Shown piece after piece: positions 49,880-60,838 of a stretch of DNA of 64,000 nucleotides; positions within the stretch are counted from its first letter, which is position 1, and each line of letters begins with the position of its first letter. The translations under genes were made by a program, and so were the position numbers. Below the pieces are notes generated by a model, which saw only the letters and a program-made list of their open reading frames with translations, had not been told where the DNA came from and ran no database searches. The stretch is from Neodiprion pinetum (Eukaryota; Arthropoda; Insecta; Hymenoptera; Diprionidae): positions 36,515,026 through 36,579,025 of the forward strand of contig NC_060234.1 in the NCBI RefSeq assembly GCF_021155775.2. Direction: 5' to 3'.

Positions 49880-50445
49880 GCCACTATTAGCCTCAGCATT
49901 CTTCCGTTGCGGTTTTTACGTATTCCGCTTCCTAATACGAGCGCTGGTTAAATAAATAATTCAACAGAGTTGCCCGTTCGCCAGAGATTTAGTACTTTGC
50001 AGGGACGTACTTGAAATTACATACCATTAAATGCATTTAAACTTGGCTGAATAATTTCCTCAAGGGTTGACCCCGCCCTTCGGTAACCGCGAGTTAATCC
50101 TATAGTATTACGATCATGTACCTATATGTAAATACATCTGTGTCTATAAGCTGTAGTAAACGTGATGAAATTCTCAATTTGTGAAAATACACCGCTATAC
50201 CGGGTGAAATATTTATCTTTTCCCTTTTAATTTTCCTTCTTGCCTAGTGTACTTTCGTTTTCATTTTTATTCGCGAATTTTTGCACAGCATGCATCCAAT
50301 TTAAAAATGTACATATATATAACGCATATATATACCATATATAACCGAATCCTGTCCCCGGAGTAACGATATAGATCGTAGCGTGTAGAAATTGCGAGTG
50401 AATAAAAGGCATACTTGATGTATTAAACGAAGGAAAAGATTGAAA

Positions 50446-50562
50446 ATGGCGAGGAAATTAATTAAGGTACGTAGCGAAGGTGAGAGAGATCTTAGGAGAA
50501 AGATAAAAAAGAATAAATATGTTTTGTACCGTAGATATGGATTTACAATATTTTTGTCCTAA
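50446..50562 (+). CDS. 38-codon basic sORF
   Basis: TTGAAA-ATGGCGAGG opens MARKLIKVRSEGERDLRRKI followed by KKNKYVLYRRYGFTIFLS and TAA: strongly basic, then a hydrophobic end. Two good donors (AAG|GTACGT and AAG|GTGAGA) lie within its first 13 codons, so it could instead be a first coding exon starting a gene further right. It lies inside the putative 3' UTR, which argues against a separate gene. Confidence 0.2.
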   Translation: MARKLIKVRSEGERDLRRKIKKNKYVLYRRYGFTIFLS

Positions 50563-50821
50563 TTTTCCAACCGTGTAATGGATATAAAAGAAAAGAGAGA
50601 AGAATAAAAAAAAAAAAAAAAAATTACTATTCCTTATAATATCGAGTCTTTACTGACTGTGACTAGACATGGACTCTAGGGCACAACCAGTCTCATCACC
50701 CACTGTGATAAGGCTAATAATTTTTAGATTTTTCTAATTAATATTCTGAATACCTAATAGCCGGACGGCCGGCCGGCTGGCTGCTCGGCCAGTTTCATTG
50801 ACTGTGACCCTGCACGATCGG

Positions 50822-50838
50822 TCCCCCCCCCCCCCCTC
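50822..50838. repeat. C homopolymer
   Basis: About 15 C residues, following a CCGG-rich palindromic patch (50761-50795, GCCGGACGGCCGGCCGGC). A GC-rich islet in an AT-rich region. Confidence 0.85.
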
Positions 50839-52184
50839 CCGTAAGGATATTCCAAAGGTGTGTAAATCAATGAAATTTGTAAACGACGACCCGACCCCGC
50901 TTCTACTATATACACTGACTCGCGCGTCACGCGTTGCTTGCGGCTCTACGTGACCACCGATGCTGCTGATACCGATGCAACTACTGATACTTGTCCGTTT
51001 ATACTATACATATAACATACATTTACCCCTAACGATATGCATGTATAAAAGATTCCGTAGGTATTAATAACTAAAGTGATAAATCGTCGTTGTACCGATA
51101 ATAGATTATACTCTACTTATATACGGTTTAATAAGCGGTGTAATTAATAATTAAGGTGAAAACTAAGGAAGGAATATTCGGGGACAAAATATATACCCCA
51201 GACCCAGCCTCTGTGACCCAACCCCCGCCCCTTATAACATAGATATAAATTACACCCTCGATATTCCCTTTTATGTGATGTCTAAATCGTCTACGTGTCC
51301 TTACACCAATACGTATTTATGCATGTTTACCTAAGCACATACCGAGTCATCGTTTATTCGTACGATTCGTCGCGTAACGCGTGCATTATCGCAACACAGG
51401 GTATATGTTGGCAACGAAGCGGTATTGAAAAAAATTTTACACACGGAGATCAATTATTTATAAGTGTACGGCTACTCCGGTACTTGATTCTAATTGCGTT
51501 GATTCTGTGCGAAATATCAAACGCCGGCGTGTATAATATGCGCGGATTAACGAAGCGAACGAAGCATAGAAGCGTTAGCAAATACGCACGAAGTGAGCGA
51601 GTCGTGTTTATGATACCTATAACAGCAACGAATCAATGGTAATGCGGAATTCTGAATATCGGTTTGAACCAAAGTCTGATTTACTGGTGTAATACTGTTT
51701 AGTTTTCATCACGACCGTTTCGATTTCACGTGTATAACGTGTCGAATACTTCCTTTTTCTTTCATTTTCAATAAATTTCAATCCACTTCAACGAATAATC
51801 ATGATAATTCTAATAGCCACGAGAAGGAAATAGAGGAGGGGAAAAAAGCATTTTTAACCGCGAGGCAACATCACGTCCCCGTATTGATCCTGTTCCTCGA
51901 TTCGTTTGCGTACACACTTCACTTCACACCGGTATATACACTTATAATATATACATATATATATATATGTATATGCATATGTATAATTATATTATATATA
52001 CAGTAAATCTGCAACGTTGTAATGAGTAATATTTATCGTGGATAACAATGATAATATTATTATCGATTGATAATGAATAAATGAAGATTAATTGTAATAA
52101 TGATAAACGATACACAAAACATTGAATAATAATGAGTAATAGGGATAAATATAATCACGTGAATAAGGATAAACAGTCGATGAT

Positions 52185-52252
52185 GCTGAATGGTGCTGAT
52201 GATGGTAACGACGACGATGGCGATGGCAATGATGATCGTGATGATGATAAAA
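52185..52252. repeat. GAT-rich trinucleotide tract
   Basis: Imperfect GAT/GGT/GAC triplets. Frames through it read Asp/Gly-rich but have no independent support. Confidence 0.7.
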
Positions 52253-54377
52253 TTTGTCATTAACAATAAGACAAACTGCGGCGAGATTTTTAAATGAAAA
52301 AATATTGTGAGGTCACGTACGTTGTATAACGCGAATTTTATAATATCTTTACTCCGATGATGCGCACTCGAACGCTTCTACGAGTTTTTACAAAGTGAAT
52401 AAGTCACGAAAGAAAAAGAAAATTGAAAAAAGGTATACACACACACTCACGCATACACTCACTCAGTTATAAACACGGAAGGTTTTCGTTTTTTTTTTTT
52501 TCCTTTTTGCCACCGCCTCCCGTTTCCTTCACTCTCGTTCTGTTTGTTGTCAGTCTCTCTTCAACTTTCTCCCTTGTGAATATCTGTAAATTATTATTAC
52601 TGTAATACCTTTGCTTAATTTAGTATGTGTGATCGTTTGAGAACAAAGGAACAAAGAAAAATGGGATTTCTTGTGTGTAATATACAATATTGTAATTTTT
52701 CATAAAGTCTATAATATTATATTATTAATTGTATAACTTGCGTAGTCGAATGAAATATCAATAGTTTGGTATAACTGCCGTTATCCATAAATACTGTAAT
52801 TTATATTTAATTTGAAGCCGAGATGAGTACAGCTGGCAGCAAAGTACTCGAGTAAAGTTATAAATAATAATATTTAAGTAATAATAAATAACAAAGCAAA
52901 TTATATTTAAATAAGATTGGAAAAAAAAAAAACCAAGAAAACGACAACGAAATCAAATTTAACCAAAAAGACAAAGAAATAAAATGACGGCGCAAAAGTT
53001 GGTGACTTCCTTTCTTTCTCTTCGAAATTTCGCAAATAATAATCCTAGGCAAGAAGTATATTGTACGAGTATATTTTGAAGCTAGCTGTACCGATGTTTG
53101 CAAAACTCTATAATATCTACTCAACTATCTACCTATCTGTTGTCTTTGTTACGGGTGATAATATGTGTTGACCCTTCTTCTATAAATATACGAATAGTGA
53201 AAAGAAATATTCGCCACTGTCCTCCGCGAGAAAAACTGCCTCATGTATAATTAGATATGAGAAAGAAAACAAATTTGATAATAAGAACTGAGGAGCGCTG
53301 CAGATTCTATTCGAATGTAATTAATTTTTCGTTCAAAGTGAAGAAATAAGAGAGAATATTTATGCGCACGTGAATAGTTTTCAATTTTCACAATTATCCC
53401 GGGTTCATCGCGCGCTTTTGTACAAAGCCAATATGGGACAATATACCTGTACAATTATTATCATACAGTATGATCGCCGATAGAGTATGATTACGCGGTC
53501 TAATCATACGTCTATCAATCCGAATCCGTTTGATTGAATAACCCGCAATAATTTCCGAATTCAGTCTCGATAGTCTGCAGCGGTTTATATCGTCTCCAAG
53601 CTCTTGTCGTAACTCTCGACGAAAAATTCAACTCGCCCCACTTATCCGTTGAATTTTATGAAACGATGAAGAAGAACCGAAGAAATTAACGAATGAAAGG
53701 AAAAAGAACTAGTGAAAATAAAAGGAGAGAATAAATATAAAAATATACAAAAAGATTAAAAAAAAAAATTAAAAATATGGACCACTGTACACGAAATATA
53801 CATACCTGCATTCTTATATACTTACAATACGTACTTACTAAGGGTATGAGTGCATCACTGGATATATTGTGCAAGCTGCAGACACCCCCGTACTATTTTA
53901 CTACTATTAACTAATTACTATTACAGCTACAACACTACTATACTAACTACTCTATTTACCTAAAATTAAAATAACATTACTTCACATACCTACTGTGTAA
54001 TTCTCACCACTGATTTTTGAGCGACGAGTCATTATAATTGTATACACGCATAGCAATAGGTAAGGCAATAGTTTTAAACGATATACCGACCCCGATTTAA
54101 CGACGCAACTTTAACGGTTCGTTTAAAATTACCGAACGGAAATTAAAAAAAAAAAAAAAAATTAACACGAAACCGAAACCCCAATCTAATGTAACAATAA
54201 TTTCATTCATCCTGATCACGTCACGCTGACACCCCATACTTCCGACGACCTGTATAATTATATATGTCGCATTATCCTGTGTACCGATCCTGTCGCCAGT
54301 CTATTCAGTCCGCCAGTGAATGTACATAATAACAATTAACATTGATGCCATCACTCTGTTGTAGTACTGACATAAAG

Positions 54378-54383
54378 AATAAA
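54378..54383 (+). terminator. poly(A) signal AATAAA
   Basis: AATAAA is followed about 35-45 bases on by a T/GT-rich element (CCTTGTTTTCTGG). It sits at the right-hand boundary of the AT-rich tract, so it would be the distal polyadenylation site of a transcript whose last coding exon is at 45066. Confidence 0.4.
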
Positions 54384-54409
54384 CGTTACATACTGATCGA
54401 ATCTGACAT

Positions 54410-55440
54410 CGATGAGTCCTTGTTTTCTGGAATATAAAACATGTGATGGACTCGCTATTAATTATTTCGCCGGTTTGGTAGCAGGCAGTTTCTCTCGCAA
54501 TCGGTAAAGTGACGAAAAATCATTATCCTCCACCTCTAGCCAACTTGTTCGCAAGCTGTTTCACCACGCGATCTTTTCCATGCTGAGCTAACGAACATGC
54601 CAAAAAGCGAGAGTCGCCACTTGCTACCATCCCTGATTTTGCCTCCTCTCCCCGCAAGCTGTTCCTAATTCCACGTCGTCTCCGGACTGACTGATCGGTG
54701 ACTCGAACTCTGTGAATTCATGTACGAAATATTGTGATGTACAAAGAAAGCCTGAATGGATATTTCCAATTTTTCGGAGATTTATTTCACCGTCGAGAAA
54801 GCCAGACTCAAAGGGCGAAGTAGTAGCGCTCAATTATTAGTCAGACTTGTGGCCCCCAATCTCACGCATGTACAGGTATACCTACATACATAATATGTAT
54901 ATTGACAAAGTTTCGCGGATAGCTCTGTGAATTTATCATCAGCCCAGAGTGACGGCTTTGTATTAGTAAATCAACGAATGTTGACTGTTTTGAGCTTCGA
55001 AACAAACAAGCTCGTAAAAGCCAGTACGAGGAAGGAGAACCCATGGCTATCTTTCTCGTTCCGATTCGCTGAATCTTCTTCCATCAACCTTCGGGTATAA
55101 CAGTTACCCTCAGTTCACAGACTGAGGCCACCCGGTTCGACTAAGTGGATCCGGCGACGCGACGTCAGATTTTGCCGGGCGAAATAAGAGGATGAAAATG
55201 ACAACTGTGCGGGCGGGTGTAGTTTTTCTGGTAAAAATTGACAGCGATTTTTCACTGAATTACGTGGAAATTTGAAATCGTCACTTTCCGGAGCACCGTC
55301 GAGTCCGCCAGCATTACTGGAAATAGAAGATCCGAAACAATCCAACCTACTTGTGTGAAATTGCTCGATGATCGAAAATTCAGACCCTCGGGACGAGCGT
55401 AGCGCGATATTGACCCTTCGAAAGCACTCGGCACGGACCT
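54410..55440. other. no supported gene
   Basis: Composition returns to about average. Overlapping short frames on both strands have no recognisable motif. This is the expected spacer between a gene ending at about 54.4 kb and a promoter at about 55.45 kb. Confidence 0.4.
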
Positions 55441-55443
55441 GGA

Positions 55444-55507
55444 TATATAGATCCGCGTGATTCGCGGTATTCGAAACTGTTCGAGCACCAGGGTTGTAAA
55501 AACGGCG
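55444..55507 (+). promoter_or_regulatory. TATA promoter and first-exon candidate
   Basis: TATATAG at 55444-55450 is followed at normal distance (about 30 bases) by a start region near 55475 and then by a strong donor GGCG|GTAAGTCGG after base 55507. The exon of about 33 bases would be non-coding. The exons at 57128 and 57275 on the same strand are natural partners. An alternative without splicing is a 265-codon frame starting at 55457, but it degenerates into poly-Phe through T runs and is not convincing. Confidence 0.3.
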
Positions 55508-56398
55508 GTAAGTCGGTGTGCGTGTGAATACGTGCAGGCGATGGATGAGCGGCGAGTCAGTGTAATGTTGTATGCACAGAGGAAAAGTGCAGAAACAGCG
55601 AGTGGCAGGGGAGGGCCGGCAGTGCGGTACAGAAAAAGCAGACTACCTTTAATTTATAACTCGATTGTTAGTGACTTTGATCGAGTGTTATTGCCATCAT
55701 CCTGCCATTTCGCCTCCACCTCGGGCATCCGGGGAACGAGTGTTCGCCGATCGCCAATCGGTATATACGTAATACCCACCTACTTGCCATTTCGGGTCGG
55801 TTGTAAAAACCTGCGAAGCCTCCCGAGAGCCGAACGAGTCGCAGGTTGTGTGGTATCGGGGCATATTTCTGCATCGATACGAGTTTTCGAATACCGAATC
55901 GCGTGTAAGGCGTACCTATCACCGATACTTCGTCGCTGCGAATACAAGCTTGTGGATATAGAGAAAGAAACGAAGCGTGTTCAAGAGTCCAACGTAAGTC
56001 GAAGGGTATGGCAAACATGTTTCCGGCGAACGAGATACGACGGTAACGGAGAGCGGAAACGGTTTTTCTTATTTTTTTTTTTTCTTTTTTTTTTTCTTTG
56101 TTTTTGTTTCTTTCCCTCTTTTGTTCTCCTTTTTTCAACCCTTGTTTCCACCGTCAAGCTGTATGCTTTGCGAAAAATCTTTCCCTTCTTTTCGCACTTC
56201 GGCCCAAAAACTTGTTGTTTACTCGGTTCGCAAACCATTTCCCAGAACTGTTAAATCGGTTTATATCCATTAGTAGAATATAGCGGTTCACCGTACCGAT
56301 ACTTTTTAACGACTTCTTACGATCGGCCGCTGCAGATTTAGTACTCGTTATACTCTCAGAAATTAAGTAATTTCATTCGCGGCGCAAACGACTCGCTG

Positions 56399-56406
56399 TA
56401 TAAAAG
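56399..56406 (+). promoter_or_regulatory. TATA box candidate TATAAAAG
   Basis: A perfect TATAAAAG precedes a start candidate near 56430 (TCTCTAATTGC). Downstream, a plus-strand segment ends at a donor CAG|GTAGAA (57043) before a small intron, so this could be an alternative promoter for the exons at 57128 and 57275. Confidence 0.3.
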
Positions 56407-57127
56407 AGCTGCAAGAAGCGTATAATCTCTAATTGCAATTCTGTTCGAAACGAAGAAGGCTACGAAGAAGACTATAAATGAGATCGGGTATCGAAACTCG
56501 GCTGGTTTACGCCTCCTAGCATAATCTCTGTATCATTTACCTCTGCTATTTATACGAGCATCCATTACGCGCGGGGCGAGCGCAGGGCATCCTATCTTTG
56601 GCATGAAATCCCACGTTTCAATCACTCGGAGAGTCTACACCACGGTTCTTGCTCGTTTTGCTTGAAATCAACCGAGGTGCAACTCCGTCCGGAAGATTGA
56701 ACAACTCCCGCAGGGCAAAGCTCTCTTCTCCGCCTTGGTCATGTTTGTATTCAATTTTATACACTCGGCTGAGGATCGAGATAGAAAGATGTCCAGAGAT
56801 AAGGGCGCGCTATGCAGAGGCGGCATTATCGCAACGGTGGATACAATGCTTTACAAACTGCAATGTTTATCAACGATGCTCACACACGTACCGTATCTTG
56901 CAGCCTCCTATAGTAAAACGACCCATTTTCTTTCATTTAAGATATGGATCACACCTACTGTTTCCACTTACGCATGCTACACGTACATGCGGTATGTGTA
57001 TAAAGCGCGATGAACTCGAGGATTATTTACACGCATGTCTCAGGTAGAATATATTTTTATGTATTTATACAAAGGTAACTGCGATGGTTGCAAAATTATC
57101 AAATGAATAATTCTAACATTATTTCAG

Positions 57128-57195
57128 AAGACAGAGGTGAACAAGTAGGCACATGATACGATTAAGAGCGATGAATGAATAGAACAGAAATCAAG
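57128..57195 (+). ncRNA. candidate internal exon, non-coding or 5' UTR
   Basis: The acceptor is textbook (branch-like TTCTAAC, then ATTATTTCAG), and so is the donor (ATCAAG|GTAAGTG). All three frames contain stops, so it is UTR or lncRNA sequence. In the frame that continues into the next exon there is an ATG (MIRLRAMNE) closed by TAG five codons before the donor. Flanking introns would be 84 and 79 bases, a typical small insect intron size. Confidence 0.42.
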
Positions 57196-57274
57196 GTAAG
57201 TGATTCGTTGGAATATCAAATTTCGAAAGTGAAAATTAGTGTGTTGATCTTGTTTTTATGATTTTGGTTTGTAG

Positions 57275-57387
57275 CTCTTGTGCAAGTCAAAGTTTTCGAG
57301 AACTTCCCTGTACATGATTTCGTTGGTGACTGGGTAGAACGTATAATAACGAAGTTGCCAGAAGAAGACATTCATGTTGTGGAATAG
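57275..57387 (+). CDS. candidate terminal coding exon, unknown
   Basis: A textbook acceptor (GTTTTTATGATTTTGGTTTGTAG) is followed by an open frame reading LVQVKVFENFPVHDFVGDWV and ERIITKLPEEDIHVVE, then TAG. AATAAA follows at 57516, about 130 bases after the stop. The minus strand is also open in register and reads as an aromatic-rich peptide. I take that as the mirror of an acidic coding strand. No ATG exists in this frame within the exon, and the preceding exon carries an in-frame TAG, so the start is unresolved. Confidence 0.35.
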
Positions 57388-57515
57388 GGAATGCTATAAT
57401 GGAGGGGAATGACAGGATAGCTTAAAACAAATCAAATGTATTTTTTGCGAATCGGTTAAAAATTTAAAAATTAAAATATCACCTTATCACACTTATTTAT
57501 TAGGATTCTGAAGAA

Positions 57516-57521
57516 AATAAA
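57516..57521 (+). terminator. poly(A) signal AATAAA
   Basis: AATAAA in GAAAATAAAGCC follows the stop of the candidate exon by about 130 bases, a normal 3' UTR length. Confidence 0.3.
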
Positions 57522-57539
57522 GCCTTGTAAATTTACGAT

Positions 57540-58150
57540 ATTATTATAATCCCAGTCGGGGACTTGATGTATTATCAGGATGGTTCCTGAAATTGACTGA
57601 ATTCTTTTATTTTTTATTACAACTTTAATGAGAAGGGTATCAGGAGTGATTTTAACCAATCAGAGCACAATTAGGGAGGCAGTGCATTCTTCATTACCAG
57701 TACCGGAATCTGAAAATAAACGCTTCTAATAATGAAATTCTTTTTACCTGTAACAAGAAAAACATCGTACAAAAGCACTGTAACCTTCTACTTTTGAAGC
57801 TTGTCTGTGTAATACGGAAAAGCAGAGACATGGAATTTGCTACACGCCTGAAACAAGCAAAAGCAAGGGTTTATTTTTGTTTTTGCAGGGACCCATACGG
57901 AATTTGAAGATGTTCAAATTGAATAACGATGTTACGTTCTGCAGTGTTCTAGACTCTTACTTCTTTTACCTGACTATTCAATCTTACAACTTTACATTTT
58001 GTTAAACATGAGTCACAGCCAAAATCGTAGAAATTTCTCCGTATTGCCTTAGCACATAGTCCTACGCGTTCCTGGGAATCCAATTAGTCAAGAAAGGGGC
58101 ATACAAATTTATTCCCAGACGAACGATTTATTGCTCAGTAAACAAGTAAA
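57540..58150. other. unresolved; small splice-like segments only
   Basis: On the minus strand an acceptor (GCTTTTGCTTGTTTCAG) precedes an ATG opening MSLLFRITQTSFKSRRLQ, which resembles a mitochondrial presequence, but I could not build a consistent downstream frame. On the plus strand an acceptor TTTTGTTTTTGCAG at about 57890 opens a 38-codon frame without an ATG at its start. Neither is strong enough to call. Confidence 0.25.
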
Positions 58151-58222
58151 GCTAACCCCTTTGGATTTCCGGTGGAAATTTGATCGACTTTCCATAATGC
58201 TGGTTACGTATGACTCTCAGTT

Positions 58223-58580
58223 GAAATTGAGTGAATCGATGAAATCTTAGCGTACGATTATACCTGGTATCAGGAGAACATTTAAATCCAGGAAGTCGTT
58301 CGAAAACAGAGACTGAATGATGGATTGCTTGTGACGTCGATGCTGTACACCTGGATACATGCCTGCTTGCTTGACGGAGCATGCGATCTCTGGCCTACAT
58401 ACCGCTTCTACTTAAAATGAAAGAAATCGGAGAAACTTTAGGATAAAATTAATCCTAGTACCAGGAGCACATCTGAGCCGAAGAGGTCGCTTGAAAATAG
58501 GGATTGATCGATCGAGTCATTGAGCCGTTTATTCTGTGTGCCAAAATGCATGTCAGCTTGCTTGAGAGTCCGAAAGTGAC
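58223..58580. repeat. diverged tandem duplication, period ~190 bp
   Basis: Two copies, about 58223-58385 and 58415-58580, align in direct orientation with many substitutions. Shared landmarks are GAAATC...AAATCTTAG or AAACTTTAGG, then TACCTGGTATCAGGAG or TAGTACCAGGAG, and TGCTTGCTTGA or AGCTTGCTTGA. The right copy overlaps the 3' end of the minus-strand gene model, so the gene's tail may have been duplicated. No mobile-element ends were seen. Confidence 0.55.
58528..58533 (-). terminator. poly(A) signal AATAAA (minus strand)
   Basis: On the minus strand AGAATAAACGG lies 20 bases after the TGA of the candidate gene, a compact but workable 3' UTR. Confidence 0.35.
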
Positions 58581-58848
58581 ATCACCCAAAATTTTTTCTC
58601 TCTTGACGTCATTGATCTACAGTAATCGTAACGACCAAAATCAGCTAGCCGAATTCCACAGTCTGGAAACAACCGCGCGGTAGAGCGGATGGATGAGAAT
58701 CGCGATCCGCAGATTTCGAGTACCGGGTTCTTTATCTCCTGGATACTGCGCTCCAGGTCCGCTACCTGATGAAACTCGACTTCCAGAACAAGCGCTCCGT
58801 AGTTCTGGCTGTCCAGGTCCTTGACCCGATGACTTTTGACCTTCCGGG
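58553..58848 (-). CDS. candidate exon 3 (terminal) of minus-strand gene
   Basis: The acceptor AAAATTAG precedes a frame that continues the exon-2 phase exactly (C + CC). It is open for 97 codons, reading RKVKSHRVKDLDSQNYGALV then LEVEFHQVADLERSIQEIKN, and ends DSQAS-TGA. The Glu/Lys/Asp-rich amphipathic pattern is protein-like, and an AATAAA follows immediately. The acceptor has a poor pyrimidine tract, the weakest point. With exons 1 and 2 the protein would be about 130 residues (start at 60848) or 167 (start at 60959). No transmembrane segment or catalytic motif is evident and I do not recognise the family. Confidence 0.35.
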
Positions 58849-59602
58849 CTAATTTTCAAGTTTTCAAGTTTGATTATTGAAAACGTCATGTTTTGTACTA
58901 TCAAACTAATATGCATGCTTTAGATAACATTTTGAATCGGAAAAAAAACCGAACGACCAGGATCAACAAATTGCAATTGGTGAGTAGTTGGCAAAAAATC
59001 CAATGTCTAACATTAGTTTTCGTGGTTCTAAAATCCACGCTGATTTTAAATCACATACAGTCGGAGGTAAACAATCATTTTATCGTACCACGCATGGAAA
59101 AGTCGGAGCTGAAAAGCTTAGAAATCGTTTCTCATTTTCTCAACAGTTAATCTTGTAGTATTCGAATTCTTGTTTTTAACTTCTGCAAGTTTCAATCAGT
59201 GTAGAAAGGAATTTATAACCCGCAGCATCTCGCGCAAAAATTTGAATCTCCGTCCATGCCATTACGTTTCTGTTACGATTGTTGGCGACGTATGCCAATA
59301 CATAGACAGAAAATAACAGCTGAAACTAGTTACTTTATGACCTATAATTTCGTAATCGGCCGTTACCACAGACCATTATTGCCCCGTGTGATTATTAAGT
59401 TATAATTCGATGTTTAACGCGATCTCAACCTGAGAATATGTAAAAAATTAAGAATTGTACTCAATAGCACTACAGTTTGGACCAGCATTATTTGAAACCA
59501 TACGTAATAACAGAGAGGTATGGTAAGGCGAGGGGGTAAACAACCGCTATAGATCAGCCAGAGATTATTAGTAAAGGGACAGAATGTATTGTAATACTAC
59601 GA

Positions 59603-60156
59603 TGTGTGTGTGAATGAATCCAAGTACGCTAATCTCACGCACACTACAGCGAGTGGTCAACAAGACGATACAGTCCAAAGTTCTCAAAATCCCCGTGAGA
59701 GCAAGCGAGACGAGAATATAGAGAAGAATCCAAAACCAGATCAGTATTAGTCGAAACTCGGAAGAGACAACACGCGAGTCTTGTTTACAGTAGCTCGTTA
59801 TGTGTGCGAGAGTGATACAGTGAACCGTGTGAACGTGGGACTATCAACTCGACGAATCGAGGCTCATAACGATCAATTTGATTATTAAATGACGTTGGAT
59901 AGTGTTTCTAATGTACTTGTGATCGAGTAATTAGATGCGTAAGCAGAACTGGGTAGAGCCGGTTGGGGATTCTCGCGCTGGCCTTCCCGGGCCTCATGAT
60001 TGAGGTTTGGGCCCGGGGTGGTTGACACGTTGAGAAACCAACGCGGATCATGAACACTTGAAAATAAATAAAAAATTGGTGTAGCCGCGCGGGCTGGCTA
60101 GTACGAAAGGAAATTTGGGTACTTGTAGTACCCGGCTGTGAGGTCTGTCACCGACA
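59603..60156. mobile_element. probable solo LTR
   Basis: A 554-bp unit begins TGTGTGTG and ends ACCGACA (TG...CA termini) and is flanked by ACGA on both sides (59599-59602 and 60157-60160), a plausible 4-base target duplication. AATAAATAAA at about 60063, some 90 bases before the right end, fits the R/U5 poly(A) signal of an LTR in plus orientation. A CCCGGGCC/GGCCCGGG stem-loop lies at about 59985-60017. There is no internal domain, so it would be a solo LTR left by recombination. The duplication is short and the family is not identified. Confidence 0.4.
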
Positions 60157-60500
60157 ACGATCATCGTGTGTTTACATCCTGAGAAGGTAGGAATTCATAT
60201 GTATCAAACCATGCCGATATTCAGGTTCCAAAACAAGCAATACATCACTAATGAGCGATATAGTTTTCATTTCCGAAAGTAAAAATAGAAAACCTCTTAT
60301 CGAAGACTTGCTTTTATTTCACAATTTTTTCCCCGTTTTTTCTTTTGTCTTCAAATTGTATGATGGATGAAAAGTGTTTTTATGCCTATCGTAACTTTCA
60401 AAATTAGATGTTATTGATTACTTCAATGATACTTGAAATTAACGTGTGCTTCTAGTACCAGACCAGAGACTTTATCCAAAATGTTGATATTTCTACTTAC

Positions 60501-60587
60501 GATACAGTTTTTCGTATAAAATATCCTCCAGCACCGGTTCAATAAAGAGACGCTGTCTTAAATCAATGAAAGTTGGTTCCTTCTCAC
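60501..60587 (-). CDS. candidate exon 2 of minus-strand gene
   Basis: On the minus strand the acceptor has a branch-like GCTAAC, a pyrimidine-rich tract and ACTTTGTAG; the donor is TATC|GTAAGTAG. Between them 87 bases stay open and read EKEPTFIDLRQRLFIEPVLE then DILYEKLY. Start phase matches exon 1 (G + GT gives Gly) and end phase matches exon 3. The peptide looks like an amphipathic helical segment. This is the best-supported exon of the model. Confidence 0.42.
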
Positions 60588-60838
60588 CTACAAAGTGCGG
60601 AAACGTCTTGTTAGCATCGCAATTTCTACATTTGACGCTATTGCGTCTCACTAAAGACCAATAAAATTTTCCCCAAGTTAAACGGTGTTCTGCAGATATT
60701 TCATAATTAACCCACCCCCGAGTCTACATCCATCAAAATTAGTCGAAGGTTACAATGCAAGAGGAACTTGAAACGATCAATGTAAAAAAAAAATGTTGGC
60801 AATTTTTTACCCTACAGCGTGCAGCCCTCTATACTTAC

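Larger units (their letters stand above)
45138..54400 (+). other. AT-rich tract, putative ~9-kb 3' UTR
   Basis: After a moderately GC-rich start (45.14-45.65 kb, GA-rich near 45.48-45.60) the sequence is AU-rich for about 9 kb with no long open frame. It carries many TA/CATA microsatellites, T/A homopolymers, AAT- and GAT-type repeats, at least one Pumilio-type TGTAAATA (50127), and several AATAAA motifs (for example near 46549, 49455 and 51767). The block ends at a well-formed poly(A) signal at 54378, where composition changes. Very long 3' UTRs are known for insect neural genes. The alternative is ordinary intergenic DNA. Confidence 0.3.

Noticed and set aside
55457..56254. 265-codon plus-strand open frame, the longest in the window
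   Set aside because: Its second half is poly-Phe from T runs, an antisense frame of 156 codons overlaps it, and a strong donor (GTAAGT) lies 17 codons in, so a spliced first exon explains the start better.
57265..57401. Minus-strand aromatic-rich frame (FFWQLRYYTFYP) opposite the plus-strand exon
   Set aside because: Codon boundaries coincide with the plus-strand frame, so an acidic/Lys-rich coding strand automatically gives an aromatic-rich mirror; the plus-strand splice sites are also better.
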